From: JACKOB01 sp024234575
GTDB taxonomy: Bacteria; Pseudomonadota; Gammaproteobacteria; Pseudomonadales; Oleiphilaceae
Reading direction: 5' to 3'
DNA length: 64,000 nt
Assembly (NCBI GenBank): GCA_051208035.1
Contig: JBPJFZ010000009.1
Location: forward strand, 1-64,000
Within the stretch, counting starts at the first letter, position 1. The number at the start of each line of letters is the position of its first letter. This document shows positions 42,581 to 51,550 of this stretch, piece by piece. Position numbers and translations under genes: made by a program. The notes under the pieces were generated by a model, which was given only the letters and a program-made list of their open reading frames with translations, was not told where the DNA came from and ran no database searches.

Positions 42581-45500
42581 CTAACCTGGTGGTTTCAGCC
42601 ACAACGCCAGTTTGTCATACAGTTCTTCGGCATAAAAAGGTTTGCCGATAAAATCGTCCATACCGCTTGCCAGGCATTCATCTTTGTCTTCTTTGCTGAC
42701 GTTTGCGGTCATGGCGATGATTGGTGCTGTCTTTTTATACTGCTGACGAATAATTCGGGTGGCCTCCAGGCCATTTATTTTGGGCAGCTGAACGTCCATC
42801 AAAATGGCATCGTACTGGTTTTTTGCTGCCAGCTCGATGGCGACTGCACCATCTTCGGCGGTATCAATTTGCAGTTTGGATGGTTCTAATAATGCCAGGG
42901 CAATTTCCCGGTTTGTTTCGTTGTCTTCAACCAGCAACACTTTGTAACTGGCAAACTTGTTTACATACTTTGCCAGTGGGTCACTCTCTGCCATGGGGTT
43001 GTCATTGCTTGGTTCTTCCTGTTGCAGTTTTAGCGGCTGCAATATAGGAAAGTCGAACGTAGCCGTGATACTTTGCCGAATCACATCGCTGATTTTGTCT
43101 TCGCTGTGCATCTGTCGCAGTCGATAAAAAGGTAACCCTTCAAACAGGGAGGACAGTGCTGGTAATAGTTTGGCCAGCGCGGCGTCTGAGACAGTCCAGT
43201 CAGTAAGTATGTAGTCAACGCCCCTTAATTCTTCAATATGCCCTAACACATAATCAATACTGCGGGAGTGAACTTCGTAGCCGCTTCGGTACAGCCAGTA
43301 GCGGATGTTGTCCCTTACCAGGTGCTCTTCACTTAATACCAACACGTGCTCTTCGGGCTGCTGTTGCTCGTTTGGCATAATTGGATGCCCCGCCAGTTTA
43401 CAACGCAGGGCAAATTGTATGTCGGTACCTTTATCGGGTTCGCTTTGTAAAGTGAGTGTGCTTCCCAACATGGTTACCAGTTGTCGGCTGATAGATAAAC
43501 CAAGACCCGTGCCGCCGTATTTTCTGGTGGTTGATGAATCTGCCTGTGTAAATGCGTTAAAAATCTTGTGTTGCTGTTCTGGGCTGATTCCGATCCCTGT
43601 GTCACTGACTTTGAATAAAATCTCCGCTGCAGTGTCGTTATCAACAGCATTACTTGAAACGCTAAGTTGCACGTAACCCTGGTGGGTAAATTTGACTGCA
43701 TTGGTCAGCAGGTTGGTAAGTATCTGACCAATTTTAACCTGGTCACTAATGATCATGTCTGGCACATTTTCGTCTATGGTGACCAGTAGTAATAAACGCT
43801 TCTCGGCGGCCCGAGTGGAAATCAGATCGATCACGCCTCTTAATACGTGAGTGAGCGAACACTCACTGTATTCGATATCCATATGCCCGGTTTCTATCTT
43901 GGAAAAATCGAGCACATCGTTAATGATGCTAAGCAAAGATCGGCCCGCCCCCCTGATTTTGTCGACGTAGCTCTTCTGGGATGGCGTGAGTGGTGTTTTA
44001 CTGAACAGCTCGGTCAATCCCAGTATGGCGTTCATGGGCGTCCGGATTTCATGGCTCATGTTGGCCAGGAAGCTGGTTTTCGCAGAACTTGCTTCTTTTG
44101 CGGCAGCAATGGCTTCGCGTTGCGCTATTTCGTATTCCTTTCGCTCGGATATATCACGAAAAATCACCACAGCACCTTTTACCCGGGAGTCATTGTCAAT
44201 TAATGGTGCTGCCGTATATTCCACTGGAAAGCTTGAACCGTTTTTCTTCCAGAAAACTTCACTATCGATGGTTGTTGTATGGGCGTTTCGCATTGCCTGC
44301 AGGGCGCGGCAGTCATCTTTTGGATAGGCACGGCCATCAGCCTGGTGGTGATGAAGAATACTGTGCTCGCTCCTGTTTAGGAGTTCGTCGGCGCTGTAGC
44401 CGGTCAGTGCTGATGCGATGGGATTGACATAGTTGATATTGCCATTGAGGTCGATACCGAGAATGCCATCACCCGAACATTGCAGGATTTGCTCCAGCTC
44501 AGCTTTCGTATCTGCCAGTTCACTGGATTTCTCGGATACAAGCTGTTTTAGCTGTTTATTTAATCGACGTAGCTGTTCTTCGTACTTTCGCTTTTCGGTG
44601 ATGTCTCGTTGCGTATGGATAATTCGTGCCGGGTTACCATTGGCATCGTACTCTGCCACTTTACCGGTGATCTGCATCCATTTGTAGTTGCCATTGCTTG
44701 CTTTTACGCGAAACTCAAGAGAGTGTGCGTCGCCCCAGGCAGCGTTCTTTACAAGGGCATCGATGACTTCATTTTTATCTTCAGGGTGGATAATATCGGT
44801 TAAGGTTTTTAGTGTCTGTGGTTCACTATTTGGCTCGTAACCGAGCATGCTGAACCAGCGTTTGCTGTAATGCACAGCGCCGCTTTTTAGCGACCAGTCC
44901 CAGATTCCTTCGTTGGCAGCGTCCAGTGCCAACTCCAGCCGCTCTTCATTGAGCAGATTTCTTTGATTCGCCATTTTTATTTGTGAGCGCGTACTAACAA
45001 AGTAGATCACGAGTATGATCATAAGCAGGGTGCCGATCAGCATTATCGTGGCCAGCTGCACACGTACAAATTCGAGCAAATTAAAGGCAGAGCTGTAGGG
45101 TAGGCGTATTTGCAGGCCAAAACCAAGGGGGGCATGCCAGCTGGTAACGGACACCAGTGTTTGGCCATCCTCTGTATAAGTACCCGCTAGATCCAAATGC
45201 TGCACATTGTTTTGGGCGAGAGAAAACAATGTCTGAAGGGCATTGGCACTGTTCAGGCCTTCCATTTGCGAAGCCTGCCGTTGGGGTTCTGCGTATACGA
45301 TGCTGCCGCGGTAATCGAAAATAATTGTTTCACTGGTGGCCTCTGTTTTAGCTGCGGTTAAGACAGAATCCCACGGACGTAATACTAGCAGGGCTAAAGG
45401 TGGCTGGCTCGGGTTTTCGGCAACGTTTAATCTGGCGCCAGCGATGATAGACGGAGCATCGTCAGAGCCCGCAGCCAGTGACAGATTATCCGTGATGTTA

Positions 45501-45961
45501 AGATAGCTGGACTCACTGAATAACCGATTGACTTCCAGGCTGGTTAAAAGATTGTTGAATTGGCCCACTCTTGCATCAGAACTTGCAGATAGCACTGTGC
45601 CATCGGCATCAATAATGAGAAAAGAGAAATCTCCCTGGGGAGTTAGAAGTAGCTGAAACCACTGCCTGATCTGCGCTTGTACCGGGTCATCGGCCAGTGC
45701 AGCATTAATTGGAACCTGATTGAGTTCGATAGCCATCCGCATAAAAAGCGGCGCGCGTGCGAGGCTTTCGGTAAAGTGTTGCAGGCTTTTCGCCGCATTG
45801 ATAACTTGGTTCTGGCGCTGATTGGCTTGTGCATTCAGCTGCTGACTGAGGTTGTCAACATAGTAGTTGGTGACAGCCTGCCAGGAGAGCAGTGAACCAA
45901 TACTGATGATCGACACACAGATGGCGATGATAATGAAAGAGGTGGCAGAAGTTTTTTGCAT
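42581..45961 (-). CDS. hybrid sensor histidine kinase (Cache-PAS-PAS-HisKA-HATPase-REC-REC)
   Basis: Membrane kinase of 1126 residues. Two membrane segments (about 8-28 and 305-325) enclose a dCache-like periplasmic domain. PAS domains (about 340-460 and 490-610) precede HisKA with SHEIRTPMN (phospho-acceptor His near 640) and HATPase motifs NLLTNAVKF, DTGIGI and GGTGLGLSI. A first receiver (about 870-985) has lost the acidic pair and conserved Lys and looks inactive. The last receiver (about 1010-1125) has VEDN, MDVQLP and GKP and is intact. It is co-oriented with the binding-protein gene, ending beside or within its start. No output regulator lies next to it; phosphate may pass to a remote HPt protein. 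Confidence 0.93.
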   Translation of the reverse strand: MQKTSATSFIIIAICVSIISIGSLLSWQAVTNYYVDNLSQQLNAQANQRQNQVINAAKSLQHFTESLARAPLFMRMAIELNQVPINAALADDPVQAQIRQWFQLLLTPQGDFSFLIIDADGTVLSASSDARVGQFNNLLTSLEVNRLFSESSYLNITDNLSLAAGSDDAPSIIAGARLNVAENPSQPPLALLVLRPWDSVLTAAKTEATSETIIFDYRGSIVYAEPQRQASQMEGLNSANALQTLFSLAQNNVQHLDLAGTYTEDGQTLVSVTSWHAPLGFGLQIRLPYSSAFNLLEFVRVQLATIMLIGTLLMIILVIYFVSTRSQIKMANQRNLLNEERLELALDAANEGIWDWSLKSGAVHYSKRWFSMLGYEPNSEPQTLKTLTDIIHPEDKNEVIDALVKNAAWGDAHSLEFRVKASNGNYKWMQITGKVAEYDANGNPARIIHTQRDITEKRKYEEQLRRLNKQLKQLVSEKSSELADTKAELEQILQCSGDGILGIDLNGNINYVNPIASALTGYSADELLNRSEHSILHHHQADGRAYPKDDCRALQAMRNAHTTTIDSEVFWKKNGSSFPVEYTAAPLIDNDSRVKGAVVIFRDISERKEYEIAQREAIAAAKEASSAKTSFLANMSHEIRTPMNAILGLTELFSKTPLTPSQKSYVDKIRGAGRSLLSIINDVLDFSKIETGHMDIEYSECSLTHVLRGVIDLISTRAAEKRLLLLVTIDENVPDMIISDQVKIGQILTNLLTNAVKFTHQGYVQLSVSSNAVDNDTAAEILFKVSDTGIGISPEQQHKIFNAFTQADSSTTRKYGGTGLGLSISRQLVTMLGSTLTLQSEPDKGTDIQFALRCKLAGHPIMPNEQQQPEEHVLVLSEEHLVRDNIRYWLYRSGYEVHSRSIDYVLGHIEELRGVDYILTDWTVSDAALAKLLPALSSLFEGLPFYRLRQMHSEDKISDVIRQSITATFDFPILQPLKLQQEEPSNDNPMAESDPLAKYVNKFASYKVLLVEDNETNREIALALLEPSKLQIDTAEDGAVAIELAAKNQYDAILMDVQLPKINGLEATRIIRQQYKKTAPIIAMTANVSKEDKDECLASGMDDFIGKPFYAEELYDKLALWLKPPG

Positions 45962-46119
45962 GCAATCGCTGTTTACCGGGTGTTTTAATCAAAGGTCCCA
46001 AATTTAGTCATGGGTTTTTAGCTGTGCGTTTTGCCATTAGAGTATAGATTGAAAATGGCGTCACGGACGTTAACGCCTAAGAAAAAAGCAATCCCTCTTC
46101 CATAAGCCTGTTTTGTCGG

Positions 46120-46734
46120 TTAGGGCTGGGGCTTAAACAGCTTATCAGAGCCTGCACCACAAGCGATAACGGTACGCATGGCTGACTCAATTTTGATGTC
46201 TGGTCGCAGTTCAACATATTCTGCCGGTACGTGATAAATAAAGCCGCTGGTGGGATTTGGTCCCGTTGGAACGAATACAGTGTAAGAGCCATCTTCGTGT
46301 TGGCTGGTGATAATCGCCGTGACGGATGTGTCGATTGCGCCACCAAAAATTCTTACCCGGGCAACAGCGCCTTTGCGGAAGGGAGAGTTAGATTTGTCGC
46401 CCATAAACTGATTAACAATGTCTTTCACCATTTGATAGCCGGGTGCCACCCTTTGTAGGGTGACATCAAATCGTGTGTGTAAAAACAGCCCGAAACTGGT
46501 GGTAACGAGCAGACCAATCATAAAAACACAAATGACAATGATCAGGCAGACGATGAGGTCGCTGGCGATTTCAGGCAGCCCGGTGCTGCGGATCAGAATA
46601 TTGGTAAATGGCTGTATCAGATCGGTGAGAATGCCGAATAGCCAGCGGAAGAAGAATCCAAGTATGGCGATAGGTAACAACGCCAACAGTCCGGCAACAA
46701 AATACTTGGAAAACGTAGTTTTAACGGTAGACAT
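46120..46734 (-). CDS. DUF502 inner-membrane protein
   Basis: A 204-residue protein with two membrane segments near the N-terminus (FVAGLLALLPIAILGFFF and a second around 60-85) and the DUF502 pattern PGYQMVKDIVNQF, then FVPTGPNPTSGFIYHVP and GCGAGS at the end. The ATG at 46734 follows AGGAAG; a GTG three codons earlier is less well placed. The role is unknown; DUF502 proteins are widespread and often near housekeeping genes. A gene for a CoA-binding protein lies just upstream on the same strand (about 45 bases). Confidence 0.9.
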   Translation of the reverse strand: MSTVKTTFSKYFVAGLLALLPIAILGFFFRWLFGILTDLIQPFTNILIRSTGLPEIASDLIVCLIIVICVFMIGLLVTTSFGLFLHTRFDVTLQRVAPGYQMVKDIVNQFMGDKSNSPFRKGAVARVRIFGGAIDTSVTAIITSQHEDGSYTVFVPTGPNPTSGFIYHVPAEYVELRPDIKIESAMRTVIACGAGSDKLFKPQP

Positions 46735-46779
46735 ACTCAACACTTCCTAATTGGTGGCCGATCAGTGCACATGCGATAG

Positions 46780-47202
46780 TCAAAGCCCCAGACGAGGAAT
46801 TTCTCTCTTTGGACAACGGTTCATTATCACCGTTAGCCCGGCAGCTTCGGCCTTGTCTGCTGCTGACTCATTTACCACACCAATCTGCATCCAGACGACT
46901 TTGGCTCCGATAGCAATGGCTTCATCTACAGGCGCGTCAACAAGGGTCGGGTTAAGGAAAAGCTCAACCATGTCGATTGCTTCGGGAATGCTCTTCAGGT
47001 CAGCGTAAACGGTCTCACCCAGAATGCTTTGCCCGGCGAGGCGGGGATTAACAGGGATGATCCGGTAGCCTTTGTGTATCAGAAACTCCATCACTTCATG
47101 ACTGGGGCGCTCTTTATTGTCACTGGCGCCGACCAGTGCGATGGTACGAACAGTAGTTAGGATGTGACGAATATGGTCATCAGAATAGGTGAGAGTTGTC
47201 AT
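46780..47202 (-). CDS. CoA-binding (YccU-type) protein
   Basis: A 140-residue protein with a Rossmann-like CoA-binding fold: VGASDNKERPSHEVMEFLIHKGYRIIPVNPR near the start, followed by GETVYADLKSIPE and VWMQIGVVNESAADKAEAAGL (each partial). It is soluble and cytoplasmic. AGGATAAATT precedes the ATG. Homologues such as E. coli YccU bind CoA, but their role is not settled. It lies between FolX and DUF502 genes with the same orientation. Confidence 0.9.
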   Translation of the reverse strand: MTTLTYSDDHIRHILTTVRTIALVGASDNKERPSHEVMEFLIHKGYRIIPVNPRLAGQSILGETVYADLKSIPEAIDMVELFLNPTLVDAPVDEAIAIGAKVVWMQIGVVNESAADKAEAAGLTVIMNRCPKREIPRLGL

Positions 47203-47310
47203 AATTTATCCTGGCATGTCTTGCGCAAAGTGAAGGGCGCATTCAGGCGAACGCGCAACCGCAGCTATCTTGCCAGAACTTGTTAGATCCGTACAGGTGA
47301 GCGGGAGGCG

Positions 47311-47703
47311 TCAGTGGCGCCTGGCTCGAAGTGTGACAGAGACGGAGTCGCAGAAGCGCAGGGCATGGGGTTTGTCAATCTCGACTTCGGCGATCAATAC
47401 CTGCTCGTTGTCCATGATAATGTCGAGAATCTCCTGGGTCATTCGTTCGAGCAAGAGAAACCTTTCCTGTTCTACCAGGCGGATAATTGTTTTAGTGATC
47501 GTGCGGTAATTCAATGCAGACTCTATACAGTTATCATTCACAGCGTTGGCGGCATCATAGTATATATGGGCGTTGATAATCACATCTTGCTGATTATTTA
47601 TTTCCTCATCTTTAATGCCGATATACGTCCGTAATCGTAGGTTTTTTATACGGATTAGCGCTACGTGCGGTTTATCGGTGTTATCTGTCAAAGAGGTAAG
47701 CAT
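47311..47703 (-). CDS. folX: dihydroneopterin triphosphate 2'-epimerase
   Basis: A 130-residue FolB/FolX-family enzyme. The sequence tracks E. coli FolX closely: RIKNLRLRTYIGIKDEE, INNQQDVIINAHI, SALNYRTITKTII, RFLLLERMTQEILDI and AEVEIDKPHALRFCDSV. The EEINN segment favours epimerase (FolX) over aldolase (FolB). The product is dihydromonapterin triphosphate, precursor of tetrahydromonapterin. It follows folE on the same strand (about 40 bases), so both act on the GTP-derived pterin. The start has no obvious ribosome site. Confidence 0.88.
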   Translation of the reverse strand: MLTSLTDNTDKPHVALIRIKNLRLRTYIGIKDEEINNQQDVIINAHIYYDAANAVNDNCIESALNYRTITKTIIRLVEQERFLLLERMTQEILDIIMDNEQVLIAEVEIDKPHALRFCDSVSVTLRARRH

Positions 47704-47743
47704 GTTAAGCGTCCGGGCAGGCAGTTTCGACAGCCTGTAGCTG

Positions 47744-48301
47744 TCAGTTTCTGCTGATTAATTTAAGAAATTCGTTACGGGTTGCTTGCGAGCTGCGTAG
47801 TGACCCCAGCATCATGGAAGAAGTCATGATGGAGTTTTGTTTTTCTACGCCTCGCATCATCATGCACATGTGTTTTGCCTCAATTACCACCGCAACGCCT
47901 CTGGCTCCGGTTACTTGCTCGACAGCCTCGGCGATTTGTCGGGTAAGGTTTTCCTGAATCTGCATGCGGCGGGCAAACATATCAACAATGCGGGCAAATT
48001 TTGAGAGACCGAGAACTTTACCATTGGGTAAATACCCAATATGGCATTTTCCGACGAACGGAAGCATGTGGTGCTCGCACATGGAGTAGAGTTCGATGTT
48101 TTGTACGATCACTAACTCGTCATTATCAGACTCGAAGATAGCACCATTCACAATCGTTTCCAGATTTTCGCGGTAGCCTTTCGTTAAAAACCACATGGCT
48201 TTAGCAGCCCGTGCGGGGGTGTCTTTTATCCCCTCTCTCGTCACATCTTCACCAATAGCAGAGATAATTTGACGGTAGCTGTCTTCCATTTTATCGAGCA
48301 T
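47744..48301 (-). CDS. folE: GTP cyclohydrolase I
   Basis: A 185-residue type I enzyme converting GTP to dihydroneopterin triphosphate. The zinc and active-site residues are present: MCEHHMLPF (Cys and His), GLSKFARIVDMFARR (the Ser/Lys region) and KHMCMMMRGV (second Cys). The start at ATG 48301 is chosen because GGAG lies six bases upstream; an earlier in-frame start at 48322 has none. It is the first of a likely operon with folX. The pair points to tetrahydromonapterin as well as folate precursors. Confidence 0.95.
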   Translation of the reverse strand: MLDKMEDSYRQIISAIGEDVTREGIKDTPARAAKAMWFLTKGYRENLETIVNGAIFESDNDELVIVQNIELYSMCEHHMLPFVGKCHIGYLPNGKVLGLSKFARIVDMFARRMQIQENLTRQIAEAVEQVTGARGVAVVIEAKHMCMMMRGVEKQNSIMTSSMMLGSLRSSQATRNEFLKLISRN

Positions 48302-48536
48302 TGTAAACTCCACGCTGCACATTTGATTTAACAGGCCCTGCTGGAAAGCCTAAGCGCCTTGTTCTTAAGTTTGACTTATGCCCCTAAATAACTGGAGGCA
48401 AATAAAAGTATGTCGCACTTTATAGCATTTTTCGATTTATCTGACAGATTTTGTTACGTTAGATTGTTGTAAACGGATCACTTTTTTTATTTTTGCTACA
48501 CTCCACTAACATGCTTAACAATATGGGCGAAAGAGA

Positions 48537-48905
48537 ATGAGTAGAAAGGTTTTAGTTGTTGACGATTCCGCATCAATCCGGCAAATGTTGGAGTTCACGC
48601 TGAAGCGGGCGTCTTTTGATGTGGATTCTGCCCCGGAGCCCACCAGCGCTTTAACCATGGCAGATCGTGCAACATATGATCTGGTTATTACAGACGTGAA
48701 CATGCCCGGAATGGATGGCTATGCGTTTGTTGAACAGATGCGCAAGAAAAGCAGTTACCGATTTACGCCAATACTGATGCTCACTACAGAAAGCTCGCAA
48801 GATCAGAAAGTGAAAGGTAAACAGGCCGGCGCCACAGGTTGGCTGGTGAAGCCTTTCAATCCTGAGCAGCTTGTCGCCACTATCGAAAAAGTTCTCAATC
48901 GATAG
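48537..48905 (+). CDS. CheY-like single-domain response regulator
   Basis: A 122-residue stand-alone receiver. The acidic pair (VVDDS), the phospho-acceptor Asp in ITDVNMPGMDG, the Thr in MLTTES and the Lys in VKPF are all present, so it is phosphorylatable. There is no output domain. AAAGAG precedes the ATG. It could serve flagellar chemotaxis or act as a phosphorelay intermediate; no kinase is adjacent, although the hybrid kinase at 42.6-46 kb is the nearest. A strong terminator follows. Confidence 0.93.
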   Translation: MSRKVLVVDDSASIRQMLEFTLKRASFDVDSAPEPTSALTMADRATYDLVITDVNMPGMDGYAFVEQMRKKSSYRFTPILMLTTESSQDQKVKGKQAGATGWLVKPFNPEQLVATIEKVLNR

Positions 48906-48949
48906 GAACTAAATCAACAGGTGACAAACGTTGTCAGTGTACTTGATAG

Positions 48950-48979
48950 AAAACACCGAGGCTTGCGCCTTGGTGTTTT
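48950..48979. terminator. bidirectional terminator
   Basis: AAAACACCGAGGC and GCCTTGGTGTTTT form a long stem (one mismatch) with a 4-base loop, an A run on the left and T run on the right. It ends the receiver gene from the left and the small minus-strand gene from the right. Confidence 0.85.
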
Positions 48980-49148
48980 AGTGGCTTAGTGTGTGGCTTT
49001 TGATGGCAGCGTCCAGTGCTTCCAGTTCTGCGGTCAGCACCAGAGCCTTAAGCGATCCTGCGCTGCAGGCCTTATCTGATAGCCTGATAACACGTAGTTG
49101 ATACATTTTTTCCAAGGTCGCGATAACGTGATTTGAATCGAACAACAT
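48978..49148 (-). CDS. small protein of unknown function
   Basis: A 56-residue protein starting MLFDSNHVIATLEKMYQ. ATG 49148 has an excellent GGAGGT site eight bases upstream, and its stop lies on the shared terminator, so it is probably real although short. It is predicted as two helices joined by a turn (SDKACSAGSLKA) with a cysteine. It has no signal or membrane segment. I do not recognise a family. An in-frame extension to 49286 has no ribosome site and was not used. Confidence 0.6.
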   Translation of the reverse strand: MLFDSNHVIATLEKMYQLRVIRLSDKACSAGSLKALVLTAELEALDAAIKSHTLSH

Positions 49149-49479
49149 GACCTGATACCTCCAATTATCCGGGAAATAACACCACATTCCCTTTACAATT
49201 TTATCGGCAACGAATTGCCATACTTTAGAAAGGCATAATTGGTGCCAATTAATGTTGGTATTGTTTGGAAGTGAATGGTTTTGCACTTGGTTGCAATCTT
49301 ATTTTTTATCTCACTGATAATTAATAAGATTATTTTTACGGGAAATGAAGGGTTTGCAATTGTTTGCATTTTGCACAAATTAACATTTACTGAAAAATCG
49401 CAATTTGCAAAAAAAATTGACGCAAAATGCACACAGAGTGAGTTTTACGGCAGGTTATCGACAGTCTGGACTAGGGATG
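49149..49479. other. AT-rich intergenic region with repeated TTGCA
   Basis: About 330 bases between divergent genes, strongly AT-rich. It contains TTGCA six times on the plus strand (starting at 49281, 49291, 49354, 49364, 49371 and 49405), two pairs spaced exactly ten bases, and three of them in the palindrome TTGCAA. It should hold the promoters of the small protein (leftwards) and the hydrolase (rightwards). Confidence 0.55.
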
Positions 49480-50367
49480 CAGCATAGAGAACGATTACAA
49501 GCTTGGCAGAAAAGCGGCAAATGGCATAAGTACAAGGGCTACTCAATATTCTGTCAAATGGCTGGCGCAGGAGAGCCACTGGTACTTATCCACGGTTTTC
49601 CGACAGCGTCTTGGGATTGGAAAGGGGTGTGGGCAGATTTAGCCAGTAAATACCAGGTGATAACCTTTGATATGATCGGCTTTGGTTTTTCAGATAAGCC
49701 AACTGATCACGTTTATAGCATCGTTGACCAAGCTAATCTTGTTGAGTCTATATTACAGGAAACGGGTATACGGCGATGTCATCTGCTATGCCATGACTAC
49801 GGTGATAGTGTGGGCCAGGAGTTACTGGCGCGGCAACGGGAAGGTAATGCGAAGCTTCGTATTGAGACGATCTGTTTTCTCAATGGCGGTTTGTTTCCCG
49901 AAGTGCATCAGCCTGCACTTATTCAAAAGCTGCTACTGAGCCCTGCTGGAGCATTTGTTAGTCGCCTGGTAACACGGCGCATGTTTGATCTGAACATGCA
50001 GCGTATATTTGGTTCACTGACCCAACCCACCGATAGACAGCTTGAAGAGTTTTGGCAATTGCTTGAGTACAATAATGGCCGGGCGGTTATGCACCGTCTG
50101 ATCAAATATATGGAAGAGCGCCGTTGTCTGCGTCAGCGTTGGGTGGAGCCAATGTTAGACAGTGGGCTGCCTATGGCATTTATAAATGGTGTTGAAGACC
50201 CCATTTCTGGTGCCAATATGGTCGCGCGTTATAAAACTTTAATAGAGAAACCCTATGTCGTGGAGCTGGCCGGGGTCGGGCACTATCCTCACGTTGAGCT
50301 GCCTGGCGAAGTGATTGTAAGTTATTTGCAGTTTCGTGAGCGGTTCTCAGCGGTTGTTTCTCATTAA
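49480..50367 (+). CDS. alpha/beta-hydrolase, haloalkane-dehalogenase-like
   Basis: A 295-residue alpha/beta-hydrolase. The oxyanion-hole motif HGFPTASWDW, followed by DMIGFGFSDKP, and the nucleophile elbow HDYGDSVGQELL (Asp or Ser region) are of the dehalogenase/epoxide hydrolase group: in CHDYGDS the nucleophile is Asp, as in those enzymes, not Ser. An Asp (NGVEDPISGANM) and His (VGHYPHVELP) complete the triad. The start is uncertain: ATG 49480 or a TTG at 49405 in the TTGCA cluster. The substrate is unknown; it is cytoplasmic. Confidence 0.85.
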   Translation, partial: QHRERLQAWQKSGKWHKYKGYSIFCQMAGAGEPLVLIHGFPTASWDWKGVWADLASKYQVITFDMIGFGFSDKPTDHVYSIVDQANLVESILQETGIRRCHLLCHDYGDSVGQELLARQREGNAKLRIETICFLNGGLFPEVHQPALIQKLLLSPAGAFVSRLVTRRMFDLNMQRIFGSLTQPTDRQLEEFWQLLEYNNGRAVMHRLIKYMEERRCLRQRWVEPMLDSGLPMAFINGVEDPISGANMVARYKTLIEKPYVVELAGVGHYPHVELPGEVIVSYLQFRERFSAVVSH

Positions 50368-50376
50368 ATCGCTACC

Positions 50377-51372
50377 TCAGGCTCTTTCTATACGGTTTCG
50401 ACCACAGCGCTTGGCTTCAAAGAGGGCTTCGTCGGCTCTGTTCAGCCAGTGATCCCAGCCTTCGCCTTCTATTATTTCGGCGACACCGCCGCTCGTCGTC
50501 AGCGGCTTGAGAAGCTTAAAGTCGTGTGTTTCGGCGGCTTGCCGGAGAGAATCCGCCAGCCGATAAGCATCGTTAGCCCGAGTGTTGGGCAGTAAAATAA
50601 TAAACTCCTCGCCACCGTAACGAAATAGCTTGTCTGTCTGGCGAATGCGTGAGGCCATCAGTTTGGCAAATTCTGTGAGAGCCAGATCACCTGCGGCATG
50701 GCCTTGCGAGTCATTAATCTGCTTGAAATGGTCGATATCCAGTACGATCAGGCTGGAAGGCGTTCTATACCGATGAAAGTTATAGGACGATTCACTGAGT
50801 TTCGAGTTGAGTTGTAGCCGGTTAGCGCAGCCGGTAAGTGGGTCGGTGGTTGCCAGCGTTACCAGCTGGAACTGTTTTTCTGTGAGTAACCAGGAAAACG
50901 CAGAAGTAAGCGTGCCGGAAAGAAGTAAGGTGGCGATCAGCCGGTACCAGAGCGATAGATCCAAGTGTTTTAGGGTGATATAGCCTTCGACAACGATAAA
51001 TAGCGTGGCAGACAGTGTCGCAGGTCGCCAGTGCAGCAGAAAAAAGAACAGCAGAATGGCGACATAGCTCCAGAGCGCCCCCACCATGCCGGTGATGCTG
51101 GTCGAGTAGCAAACCAGCGCCGCCGCCAGTAAAGCCAATCCCCAGCCATTAAAAAGATAAGTATCTTCTTTGATCAGCAGATAAATAATAAGCAGATCAA
51201 AAAGCATAAAAGCGGCGATGGCCAAAGCAAGAGGCAGGTTGTTGGCGTAGTATTGCAGGATGGCGAAAGGCATAACCAGCAAAAACGCACCGCAATGAAT
51301 AAAAAGCCCCAGGCGCTTTTTAAATTTCAGAATGGTTTCAGATGGGCTTTCAGTTGGGGTAAATTTACGCAT
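50377..51372 (-). CDS. multi-span membrane GGDEF diguanylate cyclase
   Basis: A 331-residue protein with five or six membrane segments (about 25-165) and a C-terminal GGDEF domain (about 175-330). The active site is GGEEF, and RQTD lies five residues upstream as the RxxD inhibitory site, so a feedback-controlled cyclase is expected. There is no EAL domain. The multi-span region is of the type seen in many cyclases without a known ligand. It lies tail to tail with the hydrolase gene, stop codons about ten bases apart. Confidence 0.92.
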   Translation of the reverse strand: MRKFTPTESPSETILKFKKRLGLFIHCGAFLLVMPFAILQYYANNLPLALAIAAFMLFDLLIIYLLIKEDTYLFNGWGLALLAAALVCYSTSITGMVGALWSYVAILLFFFLLHWRPATLSATLFIVVEGYITLKHLDLSLWYRLIATLLLSGTLTSAFSWLLTEKQFQLVTLATTDPLTGCANRLQLNSKLSESSYNFHRYRTPSSLIVLDIDHFKQINDSQGHAAGDLALTEFAKLMASRIRQTDKLFRYGGEEFIILLPNTRANDAYRLADSLRQAAETHDFKLLKPLTTSGGVAEIIEGEGWDHWLNRADEALFEAKRCGRNRIERA

Positions 51373-51550
51373 GCCAGCTCTTTCTAATCATCAAAGCATT
51401 CTCTGTTATCAAAACCGCACGGCACTGACCAGAGCGCCACCTTGGGGTTGACATGAAGCCACAGACAGTTGGCCTAATGATAGACTAAAATGCAACAACT
51501 TCGTCAAGGGCGCTAAAAAAGAAGCCTTAAAAAATTGATCTATAAAGAGA

